A DNA stretch of 64,000 nucleotides from a bacterium (GTDB taxonomy: Bacteria; SAR324; XYD2-FULL-50-16): assembly GCA_018829445.1 (NCBI GenBank), contig JAHJTV010000043.1:1-64000 (forward strand), read 5' to 3'. The notes below the pieces were generated by a model, which searched no databases, was not told the origin of the DNA, and was given only the letters and a program-made list of their open reading frames with translations. Every line of letters starts with the position of its first letter. Position 1 is the first letter of the stretch. The position numbers and the translations under genes were made by a program. Of this stretch, positions 26,877-36,254 are shown in pieces.

Positions 26877-27878
26877 GTGATTGAAGAAATATTGCCAAAT
26901 ATATACCGTATAGAAGTTCCCCTACCTGCAAATCCTCTAAAATCGGTGAATTCCTACTTATTGACCTCGGAAACAAGAAACCTTGTTATTGATACCGCTT
27001 TCAATCAACCTGAGTGTCTGGAAGTGTTATCACAGGCATATGAAGAAATGCAAATTGATCTGGATAAAACAGATTTTTTCTCCAGCCATCTTCACGCGGA
27101 TCACCAGGGATTGATTGCTACTTTTGCCAGGCCCGGCGCCAAAACTTACATGGGAAAAGTGGATGCCCTGCGAGTTGAAGATCAAAGCGGTTGGAAAAAA
27201 ATGTTGAAATATGCCTCCATGTCCGGATTCTCACGTGAAGCTCTGCAATCAGCAGTCAAAAATCATCCCGGACATAAGCACGGACCGGAACGATCAGTTG
27301 AATGGGATCATGTCGGGGAAGGGGATATAATAACAATCGGCGACTATACGCTAAAATGTCTGGAAACACCCGGACATACCTGGGGGCACATCTGCCTCTA
27401 TGAACCCCATCAAAAGATTGTCTTCTCGGGAGATCATATTTTAGGCGATATTACGCCCAATATCCAGGTTTGGAGTCTGGACGATGATCCCTTGAAAAGT
27501 TATATGGAAAGTCTTACAAAGATTGCTGCCCTGGATGTCAAGCTTGTTCTGCCGGGCCACCGAAGCCTGATCCATGATTGCCGAAAAAGAGTAGACGAGT
27601 TAATGACTCACCATCTGCATCGTTGTAACGAAGTACTGGATATCCTGAAATCAGGAAGTCAGCACGCAGTTCAAACGGCATCCCGGATGACATGGGATAT
27701 TAAAGCCGAATCCTGGGACCATTTTCCGTTGATGCAGCAATGGTTTGCCACAGGTGAAGCGCTTGCACACTTAAGGTTTCTTGAAAACAAGGGTTTTGTT
27801 TCCCAAGAGATCTCATCAGATGATGTCCTACTCTATTCACTGGTTACCGGCCAGGGGATACTCCACTCAATGAACTAA
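26877..27878 (+). CDS. MBL-fold metallo-hydrolase
   Basis: 333 aa; SSHLHADHQGL, TPGHTWGHICLYEP, FSGDHILGDI metal-binding motifs. Confidence 0.92.
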   Translation: MIEEILPNIYRIEVPLPANPLKSVNSYLLTSETRNLVIDTAFNQPECLEVLSQAYEEMQIDLDKTDFFSSHLHADHQGLIATFARPGAKTYMGKVDALRVEDQSGWKKMLKYASMSGFSREALQSAVKNHPGHKHGPERSVEWDHVGEGDIITIGDYTLKCLETPGHTWGHICLYEPHQKIVFSGDHILGDITPNIQVWSLDDDPLKSYMESLTKIAALDVKLVLPGHRSLIHDCRKRVDELMTHHLHRCNEVLDILKSGSQHAVQTASRMTWDIKAESWDHFPLMQQWFATGEALAHLRFLENKGFVSQEISSDDVLLYSLVTGQGILHSMN

Positions 27879-27987
27879 CCAGCAGCGAGAATAGTCAGGG
27901 GAATATTACTTCCCCCTTGTCACGCAGTCGGTTTATCCGAAATACTTTGTTACAGGCTATCTTAACTTGACCAACTCAAACCGATTA

Positions 27988-29223
27988 TTACTGTACCGGT
28001 TTCCTCTTCGTTTTCATGATGGCAGCATGGGCTTTCAAGCGAATGGCGTTGGTCTTGATAAAACCTGCGGAATCCTGCTGGTCAAAGCCTCCTTCAATAT
28101 GCATACTGGAAAGTTTTTCATCATAGAGAGAGGTTGAGGATTCTCGAGCGGTGACATAAGCATTTCCTTTGTAGAGCTTCAAATATACTTTCCCGTCAAT
28201 TACTTCCTGGCTTTTGTCAATTGCCGCCATTAGAAACTCCATTTCGGGGCTGAACCAGTATCCGTAGTAAATAATCTCCGAAATCTTGGCTGTCAGCATG
28301 TTGCGCAGTCTCATCACTTCCCTGTCCATGGCAATTCCTTCAATATCCATATGAGCGACATGAAGAATGGTTCCACCAGGTGTTTCATAAATACCGCGGG
28401 ATTTGATTCCCACATATCTATTTTCCACCATATCCATCCTACCAATACCATTTTCCATACCTACCTTATTAAGATAGGTAAACAACTCCAACGGTTTGGT
28501 TTCGACGATGCCGTCATCCAGATTTTCCACACAAACAGGGATACCGTCCTTAAACTCCAGCATGATTTTTGTTGCCGTATCCGGAGCGTTTTCGGGAGAA
28601 ACCGTTTTGGAGTAGACATCCTCTTCAGCTTCATAAAGCGGATCTTCCAGTATTCCCGCTTCATGGCTGATGTGGAAAAGATTGTCATCTTCGCTGTAAG
28701 GCTTAGATTTTGTGGCCTTAACTTCAATATTATATTTTTTGGCATAGGCGATCATCTCATCCCGTCCTTTAAACTCGTCCAGGAACTCTTTCATCTTCCA
28801 GGGAGCAAGAACCTTGATTTCAGGGTTGAGAGCGTAGTACGCCAGTTCAAAACGAACCTGGTCGTTTCCTTTACCCGTTGCACCGTGGGAGACATATTCG
28901 GCGTTTTCCATGGCGGCAATCTCAATTTGCCGTTTTGAGATAAGTGGTCTGGCCAAAGCAGTTCCCAGCAAATATCGTCCTTCATAGAGTGCATTGGCTT
29001 TGATTGAGGGAAAAATGAAATCCGTAACAAACTCATTCCGAAGGTCTTCGATGTAAACCTTGGATGCGCCTGTTTTTAGAGCTTTCTCTCTGACTTTTTC
29101 AAAATCTTCTTTTTGCCCCAGGTCTGCTACGTACGCGATGACATCAAACCCATTGTTGGCAAGCCATTTCAATATGACGGAAGTATCTAATCCACCACTG
29201 TATGCGAGTACTACTTTCTTCAT
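27988..29223 (-). CDS. argG: argininosuccinate synthase
   Basis: 411 aa; [38 protein letters not shown]. Confidence 0.98.
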   Translation of the reverse strand: MKKVVLAYSGGLDTSVILKWLANNGFDVIAYVADLGQKEDFEKVREKALKTGASKVYIEDLRNEFVTDFIFPSIKANALYEGRYLLGTALARPLISKRQIEIAAMENAEYVSHGATGKGNDQVRFELAYYALNPEIKVLAPWKMKEFLDEFKGRDEMIAYAKKYNIEVKATKSKPYSEDDNLFHISHEAGILEDPLYEAEEDVYSKTVSPENAPDTATKIMLEFKDGIPVCVENLDDGIVETKPLELFTYLNKVGMENGIGRMDMVENRYVGIKSRGIYETPGGTILHVAHMDIEGIAMDREVMRLRNMLTAKISEIIYYGYWFSPEMEFLMAAIDKSQEVIDGKVYLKLYKGNAYVTARESSTSLYDEKLSSMHIEGGFDQQDSAGFIKTNAIRLKAHAAIMKTKRKPVQ

Positions 29224-29331
29224 GTCTGTTTATCCTGTTTTACGGTAGCTCGTTAATTTTTTTTATCCGGTGATAGGAGGGGTAATTCCCAGAAACGCTA
29301 ATTTAAGCAAATATACTGTTGGAGCAAGGAT

Positions 29332-29401
29332 AACGGTAGGGCAGGGTTACATCCCCGCCAACACTTTTCAAAAGGCGGCCATGTAACCCCGCCCTACCGT
29401 T
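29332..29401. repeat. MITE/REP-like hairpin repeat
   Basis: AACGGTAGGGCAGGGTTACATCCCCGCC / GGCGGCCATGTAACCCCGCCCTACCGTT, 28-nt arms with 3 mismatches, 14-nt loop. Confidence 0.7.
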
Positions 29402-29809
29402 TTTAAAATCCGTTTTTTGCACAAAAATGCCCCTAGCAAGGTGCTTATGGGTCTAACTCCCCGTCGAATCGGGAATCTTACATTGATTCATAGCTGGTTG
29501 ATATTATTATGATGTGGCAATACCAATCACATAAGCCTCTATTCAGACTTTCTGCATCTAAAATAGGTAAAACAACTTCCTGTTGTAAATGATAAAAATC
29601 CTGAATTATCTATTTTTTTTTTGATTCCACAGCAGGACATTTTTAATTCACGCCAGTTTATCTGGCAATAGATAAAATAGGGCAAATGAGTCATCCGCTA
29701 AAACCGCAATGCCTGGTGCAGATTCGGAGTTGTATAAGATGGTTGAATCTGTTAACGTTCCCCACGTACCGTCAATGAGTGGTTTTAAACGAAAAAGACA
29801 TAAAAAATA

Positions 29810-31033
29810 ATGGCAAAATCCAAGATTCCAAATATTTATCAATTACCCCAGGATATTATTGAAAGGATCGAAACAACATTAGCGGTATATTATGACAAAA
29901 CTCGAATTCACTCAATAGTTCTTGATAATCAAGGAGAGGTGGTGAGTGATTCTGGAACTCTTTGGATTTGTGATGGTTTCTACTGCAAACACACCGTCAA
30001 ATGTAAGGAAGAGCATCGTCTGGTTCTCAGGGAATCGTATCGCTTGGGCGGACCGTTTGTGCATCTGTGTCATAAGGATTTTGTAATCTGGGGAGTTTCT
30101 ATCACCCGGGATAACACTATCCTTGGAGGCGTTTTATCGGGATTTGTTCTTTTCGAGCAGCATCAGAATCTTCTGCAGGAGTATTTGTTTGAATTTCCGG
30201 GAATAAACAGGAAAGGAATGTTGATATCATCACAGACGGTTAATAGTGCATCCCAGATGTTGTTTACACTTTTCAAAAAAAACAATCTGTTTGATATTGA
30301 TCTGTTTAAAAAACTCGAAAACCGTGCGCATATTCAAAGAGAGATTGCAGAGAAGATAATCGAGAAAAAGAGCAAGGAGGAATACAGCCGTCATGTTATC
30401 TATCAAAAACAGAACAATTTAATCCAGGCCTTGCAGTTTCTGGAGGTGGAAAAAATCAGAAGTGGACTGAACGACGTATTAAGCGAGATTTTTCTGGAAG
30501 GGATAAACAATATCAGCCTATTGAAATTTCGTATGCTGGAATTGTTTGTCCTGATTTCCAGAACCATGTTGGAGATCGGTGGAAATATTGAAGAGTATTA
30601 TCATTTAACCAGCCAATATACAAAAAATACTGAGGATCTAGATGATATTTACTCATTTTCCCTGTGGTTGACAGCAATCTTAAACGATTTCATTGCAACA
30701 GTTACGACGACTCGCAAGAAGCTGGGAACTATCAATCGTGCCATCGATTATATTAAGAATAACCTGGACAAAAAACTGGTGTTGTCAGAAGTTGCACTGC
30801 TGGCTGCCATGTCAGAATCACGATTTTCTATTGCCTTCAAAATGGAGACTGGGCTCTCCTTTTCCGAATTTGTGAATATTACCAGGGTTGAGAACGCCAA
30901 GAAACTGATTCTGGAAAAGAAACTGACCTTTGTGGAGATAACAACCAAACTCGGTTTTTTCGATCAAAGTTACTTTACCAAGATTTTTAAAAAATATACC
31001 GGCAAGACTCCCCGACAATTTAGTACCTTATAA
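29810..31033 (+). CDS. PocR-sensor AraC-family transcriptional regulator
   Basis: 407 aa; PocR-like N-terminus (DSGTLWICDGFYCKHTVKCKEEHR...PFVHLCHKDFVIWGVSI) and C-terminal AraC HTH (FDQSYFTKIFKKYTGKTPRQF). Confidence 0.9.
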   Translation: MAKSKIPNIYQLPQDIIERIETTLAVYYDKTRIHSIVLDNQGEVVSDSGTLWICDGFYCKHTVKCKEEHRLVLRESYRLGGPFVHLCHKDFVIWGVSITRDNTILGGVLSGFVLFEQHQNLLQEYLFEFPGINRKGMLISSQTVNSASQMLFTLFKKNNLFDIDLFKKLENRAHIQREIAEKIIEKKSKEEYSRHVIYQKQNNLIQALQFLEVEKIRSGLNDVLSEIFLEGINNISLLKFRMLELFVLISRTMLEIGGNIEEYYHLTSQYTKNTEDLDDIYSFSLWLTAILNDFIATVTTTRKKLGTINRAIDYIKNNLDKKLVLSEVALLAAMSESRFSIAFKMETGLSFSEFVNITRVENAKKLILEKKLTFVEITTKLGFFDQSYFTKIFKKYTGKTPRQFSTL

Positions 31034-31252
31034 GTTATGTTCTGCATTTTTTGGCAGTTAATACTTAAAAGTATTTATTCACTCTGTCTGGGCTGCAAAT
31101 TGAAAGATTATTACCAAAATAAAAAGGTATAGTCCTATAATCCCCTGTTTTCGGCTTCTATAATTCCTACCAACAGCCAAGCTAAATAATTTTCAGGTAG
31201 AAGCGGTTTTGCCGTTTTTGAAGAGATTGACTTATTGGGCAGAAACTGCGAG

Positions 31253-31276
31253 CTGTCAATCTATAACTATTGACAG
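31253..31276. promoter_or_regulatory. dyad upstream of corrinoid protein gene (candidate operator)
   Basis: CTGTCAAT-N8-ATTGACAG, perfect 8-bp arms, about 30 bp upstream of the ATG at 31308. Confidence 0.35.
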
Positions 31277-31307
31277 ACACTTAATTTCATTTTTTTAGAG
31301 GTGTATT

Positions 31308-31940
31308 ATGGCATTACTACAAGAAATTTCGGAATATATCCAACAGGGTGATATGAATGAGGTCAGCAAACTCACCTCAATGGCCCTGCAACAGAATTTC
31401 AACCCCCAGGAAATCATAGATAATGGTCTTATCGTTGGAATGTCTGCTATTGGAGAGCGTTTTAAAAGAAATGAGGTCTTTGTTCCTGAGATGCTGATTG
31501 CCGCCAGAGCCATGAACAAAGCCCTCGAAATCCTTGAACCCAAAATGGTAAATGCCAAGATTAAAAAAACTGGAACTCTGGTAATCGGCACAGTTGAGGG
31601 CGATCTTCATGATATTGGAAAAAATCTGATTGGAATAATGTTCAAGGGCGCCGGTTTTAATGTTATCGACCTGGGGATTGATGTCTCTGCTGAACGTTTT
31701 CTGGAATCTGCCGTGGATCATAAAGCTGATTTTGTCGGAATTTCTGCGCTGCTCACTACTACCATGGTCAACATGGAGAAAACCATAAAGGAGCTGCGGG
31801 CTAACAACATAACAACCAAGGTCCTGGTAGGTGGTGCTCCCCTGACCGAGAAATTCGCTCATGAGATCGGAGCTGATGGCTACGCCCCGGATGCCGCTTC
31901 GGCAGTAGGTGTCGCCAAATCCTTGATGAATTCCCGTTAA
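31308..31940 (+). CDS. methyltransferase cognate corrinoid protein (B12-binding, MtbC/MttC-like)
   Basis: 210 aa; B12-binding-2 cap plus VEGDLHDIGKNLIGIMFKGAGFNVIDLG (DxHxxG) and GGAPLTEKFAHEIGADGYAPDA. Confidence 0.95.
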   Translation: MALLQEISEYIQQGDMNEVSKLTSMALQQNFNPQEIIDNGLIVGMSAIGERFKRNEVFVPEMLIAARAMNKALEILEPKMVNAKIKKTGTLVIGTVEGDLHDIGKNLIGIMFKGAGFNVIDLGIDVSAERFLESAVDHKADFVGISALLTTTMVNMEKTIKELRANNITTKVLVGGAPLTEKFAHEIGADGYAPDAASAVGVAKSLMNSR

Positions 31941-31976
31941 ACAAGTGTCATGGTTATTAGGCTTTTATTTTGACCC

Positions 31977-32099
31977 GGAAAGGGTGGTGGGTTGATCATC
32001 TGCTCTTCAAATTCGCTTCATCCCGGAGTAAACCCGGAAAACTGTATTGCCATGTTTGAAGCGACCAAGAAATACGGTCTGTATAACCATAATCACTAA
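31977..32099 (+). pseudogene. C-terminal remnant of a UroD/MtaA-family methyltransferase
   Basis: In-frame GKGGGLIICSSNSLHPGVNPENCIAMFEATKKYGLYNHNH* with a stop (TGA) 2 codons upstream. Resembles the C-terminus of UroD-family methyltransferases (GGG.I..SSNSIH.GV.PEN..AM.EA...YG.Y). Confidence 0.7.
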
Positions 32100-32116
32100 C
32101 CTCTACCTGGAGATCC

Positions 32117-33397
32117 ATGCAAAAAGATCCTGAGAACTCGAAACGATACGCTTATTATGTTTTTGGCCTGCTATTCCTGCTGTATATGTTTGATTACATC
32201 GACCGATTGGTGGTTGTTTCCCTCTTTCCCTATATTAAAGAGGATTGGGGGTTAACAGATGCCCAATGCGGCATGTTTGTTTCAACCGTTTACTGGTCCA
32301 TTTTAATCCTGTCGCTTCCCGCCTCTATCCTGGTGGATCGGTGGAGTCGTAGAAAAAGCATTGGAATCATGTCAGTGCTTTGGAGTGTTGCCGCGGTTTC
32401 CTGTGCGTTTACCAACAATTTCAAACAATTGTTCATTGCCAGAACAGCTATCGGTGTCGGTGAAGCCGGATACGCTCCCGGTGGTACCGCTTTGATTTCG
32501 ACCCTGTTTCCTGAAAAGAATCGTGCCAGAATGCTGGGGTTGTGGAATGCCTCCATTCCCTTGGGTAGCGCCCTGGGAATCGGGTTGGGAGCGTTTATTG
32601 CGGAACGATACGGCTGGCGTCATGCGTTTGGTATTATTGCATTGCCCGGTTTACTGGTAGCAATCCTGTTCTTTTTTATCAAAGATTATAAAACCATAGA
32701 ACTCACTAGAAAGGCTGTGGATATAGGGAGCGATCAAACGGTAAAAATGAATGTGCCCGATATCGCCAGACATTTTTTAACAAACAAGACACTAATCTTT
32801 AACAACCTTGCATTTGCTGCCAGTGTATTTTTAACGACGGCGATGATGACCTGGTTACCGACCTATTTTCACAGGGTAAACAATGTACCCATGACGGAAG
32901 CGGGCATCAAAGGTGGCGCCGTGATGTTATTGGCAATCGTGGGAGCGCCTTTAGGAGGATACCTGGCTGACAAGTGGTATGTCCGAAGGAAAACCGCCCG
33001 TCTTATCTTCCCTGCGCTGACCTCATTCTCATCTGCAATTTTCCTTTTTATCGCCTTCACTTTTTTTAAGGGCAATCTGCAATTCACCATCCTGATTTTA
33101 AATGGTATTTTAATTGTCGGGTTCGTTCCGGCTGCTGTCGCTGTCACTCAAGACGTTGTTCATCCGGGATTGAGAGCTGTTTCCCTAAGTCTGAATGTGA
33201 TTATTCAACATATTCTGGGGAGTTCCACCGCGCCGATCGTAATTGGAGCGTTATCAGATGCCTATGGCATCGAAACCGCCATGATATTCCTGCCCATCGC
33301 CCCCGTAATAGCAGGAACTCTCTATTTAATTGCTTCCCGGTTTTACCTGGCAGATCTGAACAGGGTGCAAAATGAGATCAGCCATTTGGCCAATTAA
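32117..33397 (+). CDS. MFS transporter
   Basis: 426 aa; 12 TM pattern, DRWSRRKSIGIMSVLWS loop and ARTAIGVGEAGYAPGG. Confidence 0.92.
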   Translation: MQKDPENSKRYAYYVFGLLFLLYMFDYIDRLVVVSLFPYIKEDWGLTDAQCGMFVSTVYWSILILSLPASILVDRWSRRKSIGIMSVLWSVAAVSCAFTNNFKQLFIARTAIGVGEAGYAPGGTALISTLFPEKNRARMLGLWNASIPLGSALGIGLGAFIAERYGWRHAFGIIALPGLLVAILFFFIKDYKTIELTRKAVDIGSDQTVKMNVPDIARHFLTNKTLIFNNLAFAASVFLTTAMMTWLPTYFHRVNNVPMTEAGIKGGAVMLLAIVGAPLGGYLADKWYVRRKTARLIFPALTSFSSAIFLFIAFTFFKGNLQFTILILNGILIVGFVPAAVAVTQDVVHPGLRAVSLSLNVIIQHILGSSTAPIVIGALSDAYGIETAMIFLPIAPVIAGTLYLIASRFYLADLNRVQNEISHLAN

Positions 33398-33429
33398 TAA
33401 CAAGTTCACTTATATTCTACAAATAAGGC

Positions 33430-35052
33430 ATGGAAGGAAAAGAACTGATAAAAGCGGCAATTGCTCTTAAGAAAACCGAGCGTGTTCCCTGGGTACCTTT
33501 TGTAGGATGTCATGGCGGATCACTGATTGGAGTTAACGCCACCGATTATCTAAAGTCGGAAAAACATATTATTCAGGGCACAGAAGAAGCAATTAAACGT
33601 TACCAACCGGATGGAATTCCCATCGTTTTTGATCTGCAAATTGAAGCTGAGATCTTGGGGTGTGACTTGCTCTGGGCGGATGAAAATCCTCCGGCGGTAT
33701 CCAGTCATCCCCTGGCCAATGGGAAGCTTTTGGCAGATCTAAAGATCCCTCAGTCTTCAGATGGTCGCTTGCCGATAGTTCTTAATGCAACCCGGGTTTT
33801 AAGGAAGCGCTACCCGGATTTGGCGCTTTATGGATTGATCACGGGGCCTTTCACTCTGGCACTTCATTTGTGCGGGTCCGATATATTTATGCAGTTGTAT
33901 CAGGATGAACAGGGAGTAAAAGAGGTCCTTGAATTCTGCAAACAGGTCTGCCTCGCCATGTCGGAATACTACATAGATGCTGGATGCGACATCATTGCCG
34001 TTGTGGACCCCATGACCAGTCAAATCGGTCCAAAACACTTTAAGCAATTCATTACCGATCCGATGAAAGAGATTTTCGCATTTATAAAAGAGAAACAAAC
34101 GCTGAGTTCTTTTTTTGTCTGTGGCCATGCACAGCAAAACATTGAAGCCATGTGTGATTGCAATCCAGATAATATTTCGGTGGACGAGAATATACCCCTG
34201 GAATATGTCCGGGACATCTGTCTTGCAAGAAACATCAGTTTTGGGGGTAACCTGCAGTTAACCATGGTACTTCTCCTGGGAAACGAAAACGATGCCATGC
34301 TAAATGCCCAGGACTGTGTCAATTCCAGCGGCGGTAAAGGATTTATCCTTGCTCCCGGTTGTGACTTACCCTACTCTACTCCCCCGAAAAATATTCAGGC
34401 TGTTACTGAGTATCTTCGTGATCCCTACCAGCGGGAGGTTGCTCTCACAATTCAGGATCATGAAAAAGCTTCGGATAGCCTTGACATGAGCGAATATGGG
34501 AAAACGGATAAGATCATCATTGATATTATCACCCTGGATTCCGAATCTTGTGCGCCTTGTCAATACATGGTCGAATCGGTACAACGGGTAATTCCTCAAT
34601 TCAAACACATTGTTGAGTGGCGGGAACATAAAATAAAATATCGTGAATCCCTTAAATTCATGGCTTCGTTAATGGTGAAGAATATACCAACCATCTGTAT
34701 TGACGGAAAAATTACGTTTGTCTCCCGTATCCCTCCCCAAGATGAACTCATTGCCGCCATTCAAAAACGGATATTTGAGAAATTAAATTATAAAATTAAG
34801 CTTAAAAAAGGCTCCTTACTGGTTTTCGGCAAAGATGCCAGTGAGTGTGAGAAAATCACGCCCAATGTAGAGCAGGCCATTAACGAATTAGGAGCCGATG
34901 TTAGTATCCAATATATAACGGATGAGAAAGAGATTCTGTCATACGGCATAGCTGTCACTCCAGCTGTTATGACGGCCAGATACAAGGTCAAATCCGAAGG
35001 AATCGTGCCTTCCATAACTGTTATCAAAGAATGGATCAAAGAAATTCACTAA
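33430..35052 (+). CDS. UroD/MtaA-family corrinoid methyltransferase fused to two C-terminal thioredoxin-like domains
   Basis: 540 aa; UroD-like (ERVPWVPFVGCHGGSLIGVNATDYL, GCDIIAVVDPMTSQIGPKHF, FILAPGCDLPYSTPPKNIQAV); then IITLDSESCAPCQYMVESVQRVIPQF (CxxC thioredoxin-like); then LLVFGKDASECEKITPNVEQAI...EILSYGIAVTPAVM. Confidence 0.85.
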   Translation: MEGKELIKAAIALKKTERVPWVPFVGCHGGSLIGVNATDYLKSEKHIIQGTEEAIKRYQPDGIPIVFDLQIEAEILGCDLLWADENPPAVSSHPLANGKLLADLKIPQSSDGRLPIVLNATRVLRKRYPDLALYGLITGPFTLALHLCGSDIFMQLYQDEQGVKEVLEFCKQVCLAMSEYYIDAGCDIIAVVDPMTSQIGPKHFKQFITDPMKEIFAFIKEKQTLSSFFVCGHAQQNIEAMCDCNPDNISVDENIPLEYVRDICLARNISFGGNLQLTMVLLLGNENDAMLNAQDCVNSSGGKGFILAPGCDLPYSTPPKNIQAVTEYLRDPYQREVALTIQDHEKASDSLDMSEYGKTDKIIIDIITLDSESCAPCQYMVESVQRVIPQFKHIVEWREHKIKYRESLKFMASLMVKNIPTICIDGKITFVSRIPPQDELIAAIQKRIFEKLNYKIKLKKGSLLVFGKDASECEKITPNVEQAINELGADVSIQYITDEKEILSYGIAVTPAVMTARYKVKSEGIVPSITVIKEWIKEIH

Positions 35053-35978
35053 ACAGTATCCCTTTCGTCTTGGTTACGGGATTCCTGGGAAGCGGGAAAA
35101 CAACTCTTCTGAAGCGTTTTCTGAATGCCCATGCGGATGAATGGAAAATAGCCGTCATTCAAAATGAGTTTGCCAACGCCAATGTTGATGGCCAGGAATT
35201 AAAAGAATCCGGGAAAACCTTTAAAATAGTAGAAATAAACAAAGGCTCGGTGTTTTGTGTCTGCCTGCTATCCAGCTTTGTTCACTCCCTGGCTGATCTG
35301 ATAGAATCATACCAACCGGATGTTATCATATTGGAAGCCACAGGTTTGGCCGATCCCATTGCAATCGGCCAACTTCTTTCAGCAAAAGAACTTAATGAAA
35401 AACTATACCTGGCCCATGTCTGGTGTGTTGTCGATTCAACCTCCTTCCTCGACTTGGAGCCCCGGGTTCAACGGATGACACATCAAGTACGAATCGCCGA
35501 CACAATTATTCTTAATAAAACAGACGTTGTATCACAGGAACATGTGACCAGAGTGGAAAAAAGAGTAGTCGAGGTAAACTCTCACGCCAATATAATTCGA
35601 GCACGTTTTTGTGAACTGCCTCATGGTATCTTAAATGAAGCGTTCATTCAAAGACCAGATGACAATAAAAATCGATCAAACACACAGGACATTAAACCCC
35701 ATGGTCCGCTATCGGTCTGTTCTGCCGTATTACGAACAACTGAGACTATTTCAAGGAGAAACCTGCAAAACTTTCTGCAACTGTATGAAAAAACCGCATA
35801 TCGTATCAAGGGATATGTCAATTTGACAGATCAAACAATAGTATCTGTACAATCCTGTTTTGGCCAAACTACCCTCCAAACCATCTTGAAAGAACCGGGT
35901 CCCACCGAATTGATCGCCTTGGGACCTCTGATTGACCCTCATGAATTCACAAGAGAGTTTAAAAAGATGACCAGATAA
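35031..35978 (+). CDS. CobW/UreG-type GTPase (metallochaperone-like)
   Basis: 315 aa; VTGFLGSGKTTLLKRFL Walker A, GSVFCVC (CxCC-like), NKTD; overlaps the upstream ORF by 22 bp. Confidence 0.93.
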   Translation: MDQRNSLNSIPFVLVTGFLGSGKTTLLKRFLNAHADEWKIAVIQNEFANANVDGQELKESGKTFKIVEINKGSVFCVCLLSSFVHSLADLIESYQPDVIILEATGLADPIAIGQLLSAKELNEKLYLAHVWCVVDSTSFLDLEPRVQRMTHQVRIADTIILNKTDVVSQEHVTRVEKRVVEVNSHANIIRARFCELPHGILNEAFIQRPDDNKNRSNTQDIKPHGPLSVCSAVLRTTETISRRNLQNFLQLYEKTAYRIKGYVNLTDQTIVSVQSCFGQTTLQTILKEPGPTELIALGPLIDPHEFTREFKKMTR

Positions 35979-36254
35979 AATTTATACTCGACTACAACTC
36001 TGAACTCCCTTCTTAATTCTGATAAAGTCATTTGATGACTCCCGGGAGGGATATTCCTGCCAAAACAAACTTTCCTTTTGGATACGCATAAGTTAATATT
36101 TTGAAGCACAAGAACAAGTGAATAAGAACAAGGTAAGTTTACTCAGCTTTTCTTAATATGAGCTGCTAAAAATATAGCAACTGCATATGTCTGGATATTG
36201 GGCTTGAACCCGGCACAGGTATTATTCAATTTTTTTTGTAGACTGAAGAAGCTT

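Noticed and set aside
28351-28938. 195-aa plus-strand ORF antisense to argG
   Set aside because: Shadow ORF of a strongly conserved argG frame; Phe/His-rich composition typical of antisense translation.
29648-29842. 64-aa minus-strand ORF upstream of the PocR regulator
   Set aside because: Overlaps the regulator start region; no recognisable family; probably chance.
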